A stretch of 64,000 bases of DNA from Ipomoea triloba (lineage: Eukaryota > Streptophyta > Magnoliopsida > Solanales > Convolvulaceae). The position numbers and the translations under genes are program-made. The stretch is from positions 3,813,404-3,877,403 of the forward strand of contig NC_044917.1 in NCBI RefSeq assembly GCF_003576645.1. The letters run 5' to 3'. This document shows positions 11,801 to 22,718 of this stretch, piece by piece. Position 1 is the stretch's first letter, and each line of letters opens with the position of its first letter. The notes beneath the pieces were generated by a model. It searched no databases. It was not told where the DNA came from and saw only the letters and a program-made list of their open reading frames with translations.

Positions 11801-13094
11801 ATGTCCTTTGCACTCTTCCAATAGATGATATATGAGTTTTGTTACAGGAATGGCTTATCTACTAACACCACAAAGACGACGACTTTTGCTGAGATGATGA
11901 CAGATGATACTGAAACTTCTAGGGAAGAGAGATGCTTTCGGTTGTGGATTAACAGCCTTGGAATTGAAACATATGTCAATAATTTATTTGAGGATGTTCG
12001 AACCGGGTAAGCTATAGTTTTATGAATTATGGATACTATTTGAACTTTGTAAATGCTACTAGGCTGTTATGTATTTATGCACAGATGCGTTCTCTTGGAA
12101 GTCCTTGACAAAGTAGTCCCTGGATCAGTTAATTGGAAGCTAGCTACAAAACCTCCAATTAAATTGCCATTTCCTAAGGTTGAGAATTGCAACCAAGTTA
12201 TAAGGATTGGAAAAGAATTAAATTTGTCACTTGTGAATGTAGCTGGGAATGATATTGTCCAAGGAAACAAGAAGCTCATAGTAGGCAAGTGTACTTGATC
12301 TCCTCCCTACCCCTTTCCCCATTCAATAAGAAAGGTGGTCTAGAATAAATGATTAAATAGTTAATTATTTGTGGAAGTATTTAATTGTCTTCTCTTTCAG
12401 CTTATCTTTGGCAGCTGATGAGGTTTAACATGCTCCAACTATTGAAAAACTTGAGATCTCGTTCTCAAGGAAAGGAGATAACAGACAATGACATATTGAC
12501 TTGGGCAAACAGCAAAGTGAAGAGTGCAGGCAGGACATCTCAAATGGAGAGCTTCAAGGATAAAAGTCTTTCAACTGGAGTTTTCTTTCTTGAACTTCTA
12601 AGTGCTGTGGAGCCAAGGGTGGTGAACTGGAGCCTTGTGACCAAGGGGGAAACAGGTAGGAATCTTGAAGACTTGATTATGTTGAGGTTTTTTATATATT
12701 AGATTTTGGTCCCCATCATCATATCACCAGGCCTCAACCCTGTAAAAGTGCAATGAGCATTTACAGTAAATGATGTTGTGTTTATGTTGGCAATTGCAGA
12801 GGAGGATCAGAAGGCCAATGCCAATTATATAATCAGTGTTGCCCGGAAGCTTGGATGCTCAATCTTTTTATTGCCAGAGGACATAATGGAGGTAAGATTC
12901 CATTGAAGGCAGCTGAATTATTAGTTCCAAGTTCCTAGATTCTGAATGGACCTCATTTGGCACAGGTGAGACAGAAGATGATCCTCACTCTCACAGCAAG
13001 CATCATGCACTGGAGCTTGCAGAGAAAAGTTGTTGTTGAAGTTGTGGCGGAGGAAGGCGAAGGAGAGGGAGAGGCTGAGCCTGAAAATGAATAG
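8817..13094 (+). CDS. FIM: Fimbrin (plastin), actin-bundling protein
   Basis: Thirteen coding exons: 8817-8903, 9094-9264, 9558-9805, 9896-10067, 10156-10194, 10295-10363, 10447-10563, 10822-11033, 11848-12006, 12085-12284, 12401-12655, 12800-12891 and 12966-13094. Together they give 649 residues with no stop and every phase closing. The start [20 protein letters not shown] is typical of plant fimbrins. An EF-hand-like N-terminal region (about 1-85) precedes two actin-binding domains of two calponin-homology domains each (about 125-370 and 395-620). Conserved blocks are [50 protein letters not shown] and [20 protein letters not shown]. It cross-links parallel actin filaments in the cytosol. 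The acidic tail ([14 protein letters not shown]) is short, so the protein is shorter than Arabidopsis FIM1 (about 690 aa). Intron 10 uses a GC donor. Confidence 0.95.
11133..11246. repeat. Perfect 32-bp inverted repeat (foldback) in fimbrin intron 8
   Basis: The arm 11133-11164 is the exact reverse complement of 11215-11246, with a 50-bp loop. The loop and the flank to about 11285 reuse AATACACAAATATCAGTA. This looks like a small foldback/MITE. A transcript would form a 32-bp perfect duplex. Confidence 0.85.
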
Positions 13095-13605
13095 TTGTCT
13101 CCACACAATCTTCAAGCAGCACCAAATTTAAGATGAGGCAATAGAAAAGATAACTATAGTAGTTCAATTCTCAAATTGGCAACTTATTCAACATCTCCAA
13201 TAATGCTGTAAAATTTTGTACAAAAGTACATTTTTTTATGAACTAATTTTGTTTCTTAAATAAAAGGTTCTTTCTATTATTGGGTGCATCGTATCTTCGT
13301 TCGTGTTAATTTTATCAACTTTAAATTACATATGCATAATTTTGGAGCACAACTCAACTGATTGATCAAGTCAAAATAAATTGACAGTTTAACTTTGCTA
13401 ATAAGTAATAACCACCATTGTATAAATACATAATGGACAGAGTCCTCGAAATTGAGATGCAATCCTTTCAAATTACTGTATACATAGTTAGACAAAACTT
13501 TGTCCATCATAATTGTGAATTTGTCCATGTCAAAAGGAAATTGATTTAACTCTATTCAGATATTGTGGTCAAAAGTTAAACACCAACCTTGTACAAATGT
13601 ATAGT
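13095..13605. other. Fimbrin 3' UTR and spacer
   Basis: AT-rich sequence after the fimbrin stop. AATAAA-like words around 13257-13264 (AAATAAAAGG) may serve for polyadenylation. No further gene seen. Confidence 0.4.
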
Positions 13606-13804
13606 GAATGCATGTTATTTTTATTTTTTAATACAACTGACCATATTACATTGTAGTATCTGTTCATTCATACTTTCTCAACCTATTGAAGCACAAAGAG
13701 TCAATATCGCTTCCACTGAAACTCGATCTCATGACCTTCTATATGGGAGATTCACTACATGCAAGGTGCTTGGCGATTGGCGATGGGCGAATGCATGTTA
13801 TTTT
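13606..13804 (-). mobile_element. tRNA-related SINE (family A, copy 1) with 16-bp target duplication
   Basis: The identical 16-mer GAATGCATGTTATTTT occurs at 13606-13621 and 13789-13804 and brackets a 167-bp insert. Read on the minus strand, the insert starts GCCAAGCACCTTGCATG, has a box-B-like GATCGAGTTTC, then TGTGCTTCAATAGGTTGAG and a 3' end GATACTACAATGTAATA followed by an A-rich tail. Internal promoter-like boxes, an A-tail and a target duplication are the marks of a SINE. Three more copies are in this window (20694-20812, 44072-44210, 61047-61142). Confidence 0.82.
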
Positions 13805-13866
13805 AGATAAAAGGTTTTACTTTCATTATCTAAGAAACAAGATAAAATACTTGCAATAAAAATTGA

Positions 13867-13960
13867 CCCATTTAGTAAAAAAGTAAATCAGAATCTAAAA
13901 GTAGGATCGGACACCCATTTAGTAAAAAAGTAAATCAGAATCTAAAAGTAGGATCGGACA
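13867..13960. repeat. 47-bp tandem duplication
   Basis: A 47-bp unit starting CCCATTTAGTAAAAAAGTAA occurs at 13867 and again at 13914 with no difference seen. Confidence 0.85.
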
Positions 13961-14604
13961 AAACGAATTCTTCAATTCAAACAAGGTCATTTATTGGTAA
14001 ATGTAATGATAGGTTGTAATTTTAATATTTGTCCTAACTCTTATCCTTATACATGTCTTTTTCGTAATTAATTAATTAATTCTTTAAATTCCCACTAATA
14101 AACGCAAGAGATCCATCTGAAAATTTTATTTAAAAAAAAAAAAAAAAAAGAAGAAGAAAGATATTACCCATCTTATGTAAATTTCACATTAACAATTAAA
14201 ATTTTATAGTGTTTTAAGCAGCTTGGGGATTGGCTCAATTCCGAATGCTTGTGTAGAATATAAAGCAGAATTTCCATAACCAAAAGAGGTAGGAAATAAT
14301 GAATGAAGTTACAGAACTTTGCATTTTATGATGCCCAAACACATATCATCAGGAAATGATCATTTTTTGCAAGCAATATATATCCTTAAACTTGTCAGAT
14401 TGCATTGATGATATTTCAGTTGGTATAAAAGTTACAGAACTTTGCATTTTTATGATGCCTAAACACAGACACCATTTCAATCTGTTCTTTTGCTCCCATA
14501 CAACTGCACTGCACTGCTTTGCCCAGCCAACATAATTTCATGTCCTAAGAAGGCAGCAGCAGGCCCTGATAATAAGTTTTACACTTTTACATACAACCAA
14601 CAAT

Positions 14605-17600
14605 TCATTGAACCTCCTCCCCATCATTTAAGGAATTGAACCGTCGAAATCTCCGATCAAGCTCTGCCATCACTGCTGACTCCTGTTTTTTCCGCTGTTT
14701 TGATATATTGGTGATTGTCATAAAGCCAATCTTCTCGAAAGCAACCTGCAATGTTCATGAAGAAACACGCTTTACTTCTAAGAAGAGTAGTTAGAACTGT
14801 GACTTATTAGACATTGCTTCACTAGCGTTATGAATCAGAATGGCCAAACGGTTGGATTAGTCTCATCTCGTAAGATACAAATACTAGTTCAATATGCAAA
14901 AAAAAAAAAAAGGTGGAAACTTCATATAGGATGGAATTATTTCAAAATTTTGAGAAAGACAGTAATTTGCTACAAGCCCTCCCACGAGCAGTGAAAAAGT
15001 AACAAGCAGATTGGTAGAACACAAGAACGAGATTGGGGAAAGTAAAGCATTACCGTTGTTAACTCATCAGGATCGAAAAGGTGATGAGTTTTTCTTTGTA
15101 TGATGTTAATCACATCCCCGACATGATGTGTCAATAGCAACTCTTCCTCATTCATCTACAATCATAACTAGAAAACTTTACAACCTTCTCAACACATTTT
15201 CATTTGCAAGAGGGCAAAATGTATGACAAACGGCAATGAAGAAGATATATATATAAATTACAAAGACCATTCACCTTGAAAATTGCCAATGCCACATGAA
15301 ATAGGACCTTTGCTCCTTCATAGAATAGCACATCCCAAACACGCAAGGTTGTCTGAAATGAAATTACATACATTAAGACGTAAGCCATATTTACGTATAA
15401 GAGGTGGGAAGGAGGGAGGGGCAAGGCAAATAATTTTGACCTCAGAAGGCAAACTTTTGGAGAAGAGGCAAAGAAACCATTCCGTGCAAACAAGAGAAAC
15501 ATCAAACTCCAGAGATTCCAAATGAGACGCTACCCTGCATTTTTCCCATCGTTAATCTTAATACCAGAGCAGGATTAAAGCTTATAGTTGAGTTGAGCCA
15601 CAACCATCAAAAGATGGGTTTAAGTTTATTTGAGAAACAAAAATAAAAAATAAATAAACATATACAAGTTAAATTGTCGAAGTCAGAAAAGAGAGGACAC
15701 CTTGGACACTTTTTGGTTAACAGATCCTTAAACACTCTTTGTTCCACATGGCATCCAGACAAGTTATTTGTATAACAATCGCTAACCAACACATTCTCTA
15801 AAAGGACAGCGAGCATCCAGAAAGCCTCTTCTTCAGTTTTCATCACAAGCAGCAGCAAAGCTGCAACATAGTTTAACCCCTGCACCAGAGTTCATTCACC
15901 CATGTCAGTTTAAAGCACTCAAGCAAACATAAATGCAATTAAAGCTTCAATAAAGTATAACCATCCCATATTCACATAGTTATGTTGCCATCCCGGCCTT
16001 TTTTATCTTCCTCAAACAAAACTTTGTTATACCAATCTTGCGTTTAAACACTTCTAATTACAAGAAGGAACCCTATTAAATATACAAGCAAACACAATGG
16101 GACACTTAATCAGAAGAGAATAATCCATAGAAATGCCAAATACACCTTTAGGGGCAAATCACATCAGTTCTACCCAGAGATTTGTCTTTGACTGCTTTAG
16201 GCTGTGGGAAAAAAGTGCACACGCACCAAAAGGCTATGATTACAGAGTATTGTCATTTCCAAATATTAGTAAAACCATTATCACTTTCTTTGTTAGAAAG
16301 ATAAGGCATAAAGACTACTACCTTTGCGCTCTATAAATATTTTTGAGAAGGCAAAAGGCCCTGTATGTCATATCGGTGAAAGCATGGGGAATTGGGGATG
16401 TGTGTGTGTGTGAAAGTGATCAATATATGACAAAAGCCATTCAAGTATAATCTTATTTAAAAGACATAAAATCCACCTGACAATAGCCGACTTCAGAATC
16501 ACGGAAGGAATATCCAACAAGTACACGCCTAAGAGCAGCATGACCCTCTGGAGTGTCCAACCATGGGTGACCAGGGAAAGTCCGTGGCAGATCCTGAAAA
16601 TACATGTAACTTACAAATGATAAGAAGTGATATTCAAAAAGCATTAAACAAAAAAATGTTTCTTGAAAACTAGATCGAGGCCAGCCATTTAAATATCCTT
16701 CAAATCTAAAATGGGAATGGAAAGCAAGAAAAATAAACCCCTTTTTCTGAAATGCTGAATGTTAATGCCCATGGATTTTCTGGGCTCTTAAAAGACCTCT
16801 GTCCATGAAAATAAAAACCATCCTTCCTCGTCAATTTATAAAAGTTTCCTCTGTTCAACCATAAAACTGATGGACAAAAATAGAAGCTTTTATTCCAATA
16901 CTTTTATAACATGGGGAATTTTAATGATTGAAGATATACATATGATACGAGAGTAAATATACCAAAGTTTCATCTGTGTTTATATGAAAGACTGGAAATT
17001 TGCAGGAGCTGACCACCAAAGGTATTAGGAAGAAATTCAGGTTACACAGAGAGGTAATTATCAGGAGTTCTAAGTCAAGGCAGCTAACCAACTACTATAC
17101 AAGGAAACACCAACATGGAGTCTTGTGCATATCACTGATATATGCACAATTCAACATCGTGGGGCTAAACTGATTGCAGCTGTTTCCTAAATATTAAGTT
17201 TTGGAGTTTCTTTCAATCACATCAATTAGTTTAGCTGTCTAGAGAATTTTTGTACTTCTAATCACAACATTGTCAGATCATGTCTTAAAGGTTTGATAAT
17301 TTTTGCCATAAAAGGCAAAATTCCCTCACCCCCGAGCCCCCAAGCCCCCACACCCAGATGGTGGAGGGTAAATCATGATGACAGCCCATTAGATGAGAGG
17401 ACCAGTGTCTCGTGCCCGCAAGGAGTCCACCACATTGGGTGTAACTCTCACACCCCTCGATCTTGTGTCATCGCCCACAATCTACCTTCCAGGCAGAATT
17501 CCCTCACCGCCCAACACCCAGATGGTGGAGAGGTAAATCATGGTGACAACCATTTAGGTGGGAAGGACCAATGTCGTGCCCACGAGGAATCCACCACATT

Positions 17601-18345
17601 GGGTGTAACTCTCGCACCCCTCCCTCAATCTTGTGTCATAGTGGGCAATCTACTACCCGGGAATCAATTGAGCTAATGGATTGGATTTAGCAATGTAAGT
17701 AAATAGACATAAACAATGCGGTTATTACAACCAAAATCTTGGGGCTGCCACTTGAGAACCTGATTAGCAAGATGGGATCTTTCATGAAATCATCCAAATA
17801 AAAATAATAAAAATAAATAAATAAATAAATAAAAAGAAATTTTGTTTAAAGAGTGAAGAGAAACTGACATGGTCAATCTGCTTGGTGGCGGCCGTGACCT
17901 TGCCCTGCACGGCAGAGATCAAGTCATCATAGTAGCTATCAGGGACCGTAGATTTCTTCTTGGCGGCCCCGGAGAGGGCAAACCACACCTTAGGCCTGAG
18001 AGCCGGCGGAATTCCCTTGCGTATGAGGCGCTTGAGCGCGATTGCGTTGCCGAGCGTGGAGAGCTTGAGATTGGTGGAGACCTGCGTCTCCAGATACCAA
18101 TTAGCGCCCTTTGTAGCCTCCAGAGACCACCACACCCTACCCTGCTGCCTCACCTTCTCCCTCACCTCGTTCAGCACGTTCACATCATCCACATTCCCCT
18201 CCACCGTGAACCCGTACAGATCCTGGAATTTCACCGTCAACTTCGCCCTCCGAGCATGAATGCTCGGCCGGAGAATCTGTATCTGCGCTTGATACTCCAA
18301 CGCCAAATCTTTCTTGCTCTGAGTGTGAGCTACCGCCCCGTACAT
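14605..18345 (-). CDS. TBC-domain Rab GTPase-activating protein
   Basis: Seven exons on the minus strand: 18345-17869, 16593-16477, 15879-15701, 15534-15441, 15352-15275, 15155-15054 and 14745-14605, encoding 395 residues. The protein stimulates GTP hydrolysis by Rab GTPases in vesicle traffic. Both catalytic fingers are visible: the Arg finger in IDHDLPRTFP (Arg163, just after the exon 1/2 junction) and the Gln finger in VGYCQG (Gln198, last codon of exon 2). Other TBC blocks are [42 protein letters not shown] and [15 protein letters not shown]. The C-terminus (SKQRKKQE...) is basic. The start [19 protein letters not shown] fits plant homologues best; an in-frame ATG-less extension upstream reaches 18384. 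It is convergent with fimbrin. The exact Rab target cannot be inferred. Confidence 0.93.
17321..17665. repeat. Diverged tandem duplication (about 178 bp) in TBC intron 1
   Basis: Two GC-richer units, starting TTCCCTCACC at 17321 and 17499, share CACCCAGATGGTGGAG, CCACCACATTGGGTGTAACT and CTTGTGTCAT. They differ by many substitutions, so the duplication is old. Their base composition is unlike the surrounding intron, suggesting a fragment of a dispersed repeat. Confidence 0.7.
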
Positions 18346-18507
18346 TTCCTCCTCCTTTTCTCTATCAACAATCGCAAGAATCAATCAATTCTCAACGCCA
18401 ATCGATGGATGATTTCCAGATCAATCAAATCAAAGCCGTAGCCTCAACGTTCGAATTTCAAGCAAGAAGAAAGAAAAGAAACCTAACAACAGATGACAAA
18501 ACAGATT

Positions 18508-18514
18508 ATTTATA
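18508..18514 (-). promoter_or_regulatory. Candidate TATA box of the TBC gene
   Basis: The minus strand reads TTTATAAATAATC. It lies 163 bp upstream of the start codon, which would put transcription start near 18480. Confidence 0.45.
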
Positions 18515-18819
18515 AAGAATGAGTACAGAAATGGTGGCAGGGAGCCACGGATCGATTTCAATGATTGGTCTGTTTACAGACAATGAGACGAAGACAGAAA
18601 ATTCGAAGAAAAAGGCATCCGAAAATTTAGAGAAAAAACTGGGGCCAACAAAAATATTGGTTTGGTTTCAATTTATTAATTTATCATATATCATATATAA
18701 TAAATAAAAATAAATTCAAATTAATGCATTTGAAACTTTCTAAACTTGCACAACAGAACTCTTCAAACGGTAGGAATTAATTTCCTATTTTTAAGACAAA
18801 AAAAAAAAAAAAAAAAAAA

Positions 18820-19670
18820 NNNNNNNNNNNNNNNNNNNNNNNNNNNNNNNNNNNNNNNNNNNNNNNNNNNNNNNNNNNNNNNNNNNNNNNNNNNNNNNNN
18901 NNNNNNNNNNNNNNNNNNNNNNNNNNNNNNNNNNNNNNNNNNNNNNNNNNNNNNNNNNNNNNNNNNNNNNNNNNNNNNNNNNNNNNNNNNNNNNNNNNNN
19001 NNNNNNNNNNNNNNNNNNNNNNNNNNNNNNNNNNNNNNNNNNNNNNNNNNNNNNNNNNNNNNNNNNNNNNNNNNNNNNNNNNNNNNNNNNNNNNNNNNNN
19101 NNNNNNNNNNNNNNNNNNNNNNNNNNNNNNNNNNNNNNNNNNNNNNNNNNNNNNNNNNNNNNNNNNNNNNNNNNNNNNNNNNNNNNNNNNNNNNNNNNNN
19201 NNNNNNNNNNNNNNNNNNNNNNNNNNNNNNNNNNNNNNNNNNNNNNNNNNNNNNNNNNNNNNNNNNNNNNNNNNNNNNNNNNNNNNNNNNNNNNNNNNNN
19301 NNNNNNNNNNNNNNNNNNNNNNNNNNNNNNNNNNNNNNNNNNNNNNNNNNNNNNNNNNNNNNNNNNNNNNNNNNNNNNNNNNNNNNNNNNNNNNNNNNNN
19401 NNNNNNNNNNNNNNNNNNNNNNNNNNNNNNNNNNNNNNNNNNNNNNNNNNNNNNNNNNNNNNNNNNNNNNNNNNNNNNNNNNNNNNNNNNNNNNNNNNNN
19501 NNNNNNNNNNNNNNNNNNNNNNNNNNNNNNNNNNNNNNNNNNNNNNNNNNNNNNNNNNNNNNNNNNNNNNNNNNNNNNNNNNNNNNNNNNNNNNNNNNNN
19601 NNNNNNNNNNNNNNNNNNNNNNNNNNNNNNNNNNNNNNNNNNNNNNNNNNNNNNNNNNNNNNNNNNNNNN
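18820..19670. other. Assembly gap (851 N) inside poly-A
   Basis: Ns bounded by poly-A (18798-18819 and 19671-19696). Open frames crossing the gap are artefacts. Confidence 1.
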
Positions 19671-19696
19671 AAAAAAAAAAAAAAAAAAAAAAAAAA

Positions 19697-20625
19697 GAAT
19701 GGCGACAAGACAGCCGATGAGGAAAGTGAGACTATCGACTTTCTGGTTTGGATAAATCCAGTAATTAGTATTCACCTAACCCGTACTATAAATAGGTACA
19801 AATAAATAAATAAAAATCAACCGTTACATCAAAAATATTGGAAAGCTTATAACTATTTTATTCGTCCCACTAAATAAAAATCAAGCATTCAAACATGCAT
19901 TCACCCCAAAGATTTGTTCAAATATCAACCACTTTTAAAAGATTTTTTATCATCTAGTCAACATTTTTATTATAGTCGAATTTGAAGAGAATCTCGCTCG
20001 CCCTATTATACGAAATTTAAAGTAAAAAATCACATGAAACAAGTAGATTATGATGACTGGTGTTACTCACCTAACAACCATATTACTCAATATATTGACC
20101 AACATTGTTTGGAGCTTCTCGACTTCCAATCGACGGTCACGCCCTTAACCCCTTATTCTCCATAGACGCCAACAACCGACCATGCCAGGTTACCAGCGAT
20201 TGTGGTTGGTAGTCCCCTATTACATTTGGTTGAGGCTACAAACGGGGGTGTTGAATATTGCCCCTCTCCAGTTATTTTCAGACTTTGTCTTTTTCTGTTT
20301 TGCCAAAAAATTCTAAAGTCTCTAGTAATCAACTCATTTTTATCACATTTACACCTTATGATCATGGATTTATGTCGTGTTGCACTTTAACTTCAAAACT
20401 TTATCTTCTTCACTTTATACTTCATTCATTTAGTCTTTTACACTTTTACCACCTTAATTTTTCATATTGTCCCTTTAATTCTACGTTGAACTCAAATTGC
20501 ACTCTCTAACTTTTTTTCTCTTCATGTTTAGACTTTAGACCTAAAACATTGCACATGGCTTACAATTATTCCCTCCACCCATTAATTTCAACATTTATAC
20601 TTTCTGACCCAATTAACATTTGGGG
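19697..20625. other. Intergenic, no gene recognised
   Basis: AT-rich spacer after the gap. A GC-richer patch at about 20120-20260 has no coding frame with family similarity. Confidence 0.5.
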
Positions 20626-20880
20626 CTCATGTCACATTTCTCCACCGCTATCATTAATTCAAGCAAATAAAATGAATGATATTTAAATTCTTTTTTTTTT
20701 TAATACTACTAACTATATTACAATGCAGTATCTGTTCATAACTACTTTTTCAACCTATTGAAGCACAAGAGTTAGTATTGGGGAAGGGTTTGATGCCACT
20801 GGACCACAAGGTCTCATGTCACATTTTTCCATCACTATCATTAATTCAAGCAAATAAAATGAATGATACTTCAATTCTTT
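20626..20880 (-). mobile_element. SINE family A copy 2, flanked by a 68-bp direct duplication
   Basis: Insert about 20694-20812, minus strand: ACCTTGTGGTCCAGTGG (box-A-like) at its 5' end, CTTGTGCTTCAATAGGTTG, then ATACTGCATTGTAATATAG and a poly-A tail. The flanks 20626-20693 and 20813-20880 are a direct repeat of about 68 bp with about five mismatches (both contain ATTCAAGCAAATAAAATGAA). That is far longer than a usual SINE target duplication. Confidence 0.75.
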
Positions 20881-22718
20881 TATTGGATATAAAAATTTAT
20901 AATTCATTCATTTGTATTGATTGTCTCCATATGATTCCGTCTTCTGCAAATTCCAATTGGAACTCCTCCGAAATCCTCGTTTGTGTTGAATGATTTATTT
21001 TGACTTCCAAAAGAAAAATGTTAGAAAAATAAAAAACCTGTATTTTACTCTATTGTTTATTTCTCGTATGTCTCAAACTTTGGCATTATGATCGGACAAT
21101 TAGATGTGATTAGCCGGCATAATTAAAGCATAATTGGGAAATGGGTGTATTTAAAGTGATTTATTAATGGGCTGTCAAAAAAACAAAAAAAAAACAGTCG
21201 AATAATATTATTACAGTATGACCATCTTAATTACGGATTACATTTTTTAAAAAATATTTTGTGATAAACGGTGAAATTGCCTACTTCAGGTGTCCCACAT
21301 TCTTATCCGACATGATTGTAGAGTGATAAATTATTGTGACTAAGTCACTCAACTGATCAACATAAACTAGACTTTTACTTACTGGGCATATGAAGCCATC
21401 ATTTGAGATGTTGCTCTAAGAGTTTATTCAGTCCATATTTTAAAATAATATGGAGTACTACACACTTTAAACAGTTAAAAATTATGTCTTGCCAGACTTG
21501 CATAACATGTTTTTGATGAGTGATTGTCAAATTAAGAATCATTTAAATTGACATTTGACAACTACCATCCGTAAATAATAATTACAATTAAAAAAACACA
21601 AAATTATTTTCCAAAAAAAAGAAAAATCTGAAGCATTTTTTCTGATGTCCGCCGCGTACAGCTCAAGTATGCATATCTTTCAATATCGACGTGATGCGCA
21701 AGTTGTGGTGTACAGTGTACTTTATCATATTTCAAAGTGAAAAATCTATAAATATTTTCATAGTTAGTGGTGAGTAATGAGTGCTTATTGAGCAGTGGTG
21801 GATTGCAGCAAATAGCCAAATCCCAAATTAGCTCCACGACTGGCGTTGTTGTATGCACGTATTGTTTTCTTTATGGTTGATTTGGGTCGTGATATCACAT
21901 ATCCTCATAATTGTTGATTTGTAAAATTATTATAAACTCTTTAATACGATAATTTACTTTATATAAGTCAAACTTCTAATTTACAAGTTACACCTAGATT
22001 TGAGGAAAGTTCTGTTTATCATGTTTAGTTTAGAGGAGAATGATTTCCAAATATTATGCTTATATATTTTTATTATGTAGGAGTGTTTGAATTATTTACT
22101 TTTTATACTAATTCACAATAAAAAAATTTCTAACAACAAAACAATGAAATATAAAATTCACATTTATTCATTTTCACAAATTTTAAATTATATTCCTTAA
22201 ATTTCTTTTTTTTTGCAATCAAACAAGTTGTTACAGTTGGGTCACCGAAGCCACTTCTAAAGTGGACTGAAGCCCACAGCCAAAAGGCTTGGGCCTATAA
22301 ATCCCATGTTCTGGGGCAGGAAGGAGGTCTCTCCATAGGCCCATTGTTTGTAGTTTGTACCTTCATTTTATTATCCCATAAATTGTGGAGTATAAATCGC
22401 GAAAACAAATGAAAAAAAAAATTGTCAACGATCTTGTGGTATAATAACACGACAATAATTACATTGTAACAAGTAGTATATAGAAAACTAATAATCTGAG
22501 TGAAAATTGGAATAAGAAGGGAATAACATACTTTATTAAATATTGTTGCAAAGTAATTAGTAAAAATACATTTATGCTTATATTGCGGAAAGAATCAATG
22601 AAGATAATTGACTTTTAATGCAAATAATTATTCACAATTCACAAACCACACTGAATGCCTCACATACAAAAACGAAAATAAATCAATGAGATAATAATGA
22701 AGACGCGTTGAGTCTTGA
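20881..22718. other. Intergenic, no gene recognised
   Basis: AT-rich. At 22245-22345 there is a patch with AAGCCCACAG, TTGGGCCTATAAATCCC and TAGGCCCATTG. These look like site II elements (TGGGCY) beside a TATA word, but no plus-strand gene follows. Confidence 0.4.

Noticed and set aside
18746..19775. Long open frames across the N gap (poly-Lys/X or poly-Phe/X)
   Set aside because: Made of Ns and homopolymer translation. The same applies to frames over 23423-24487 and 46085-46822.
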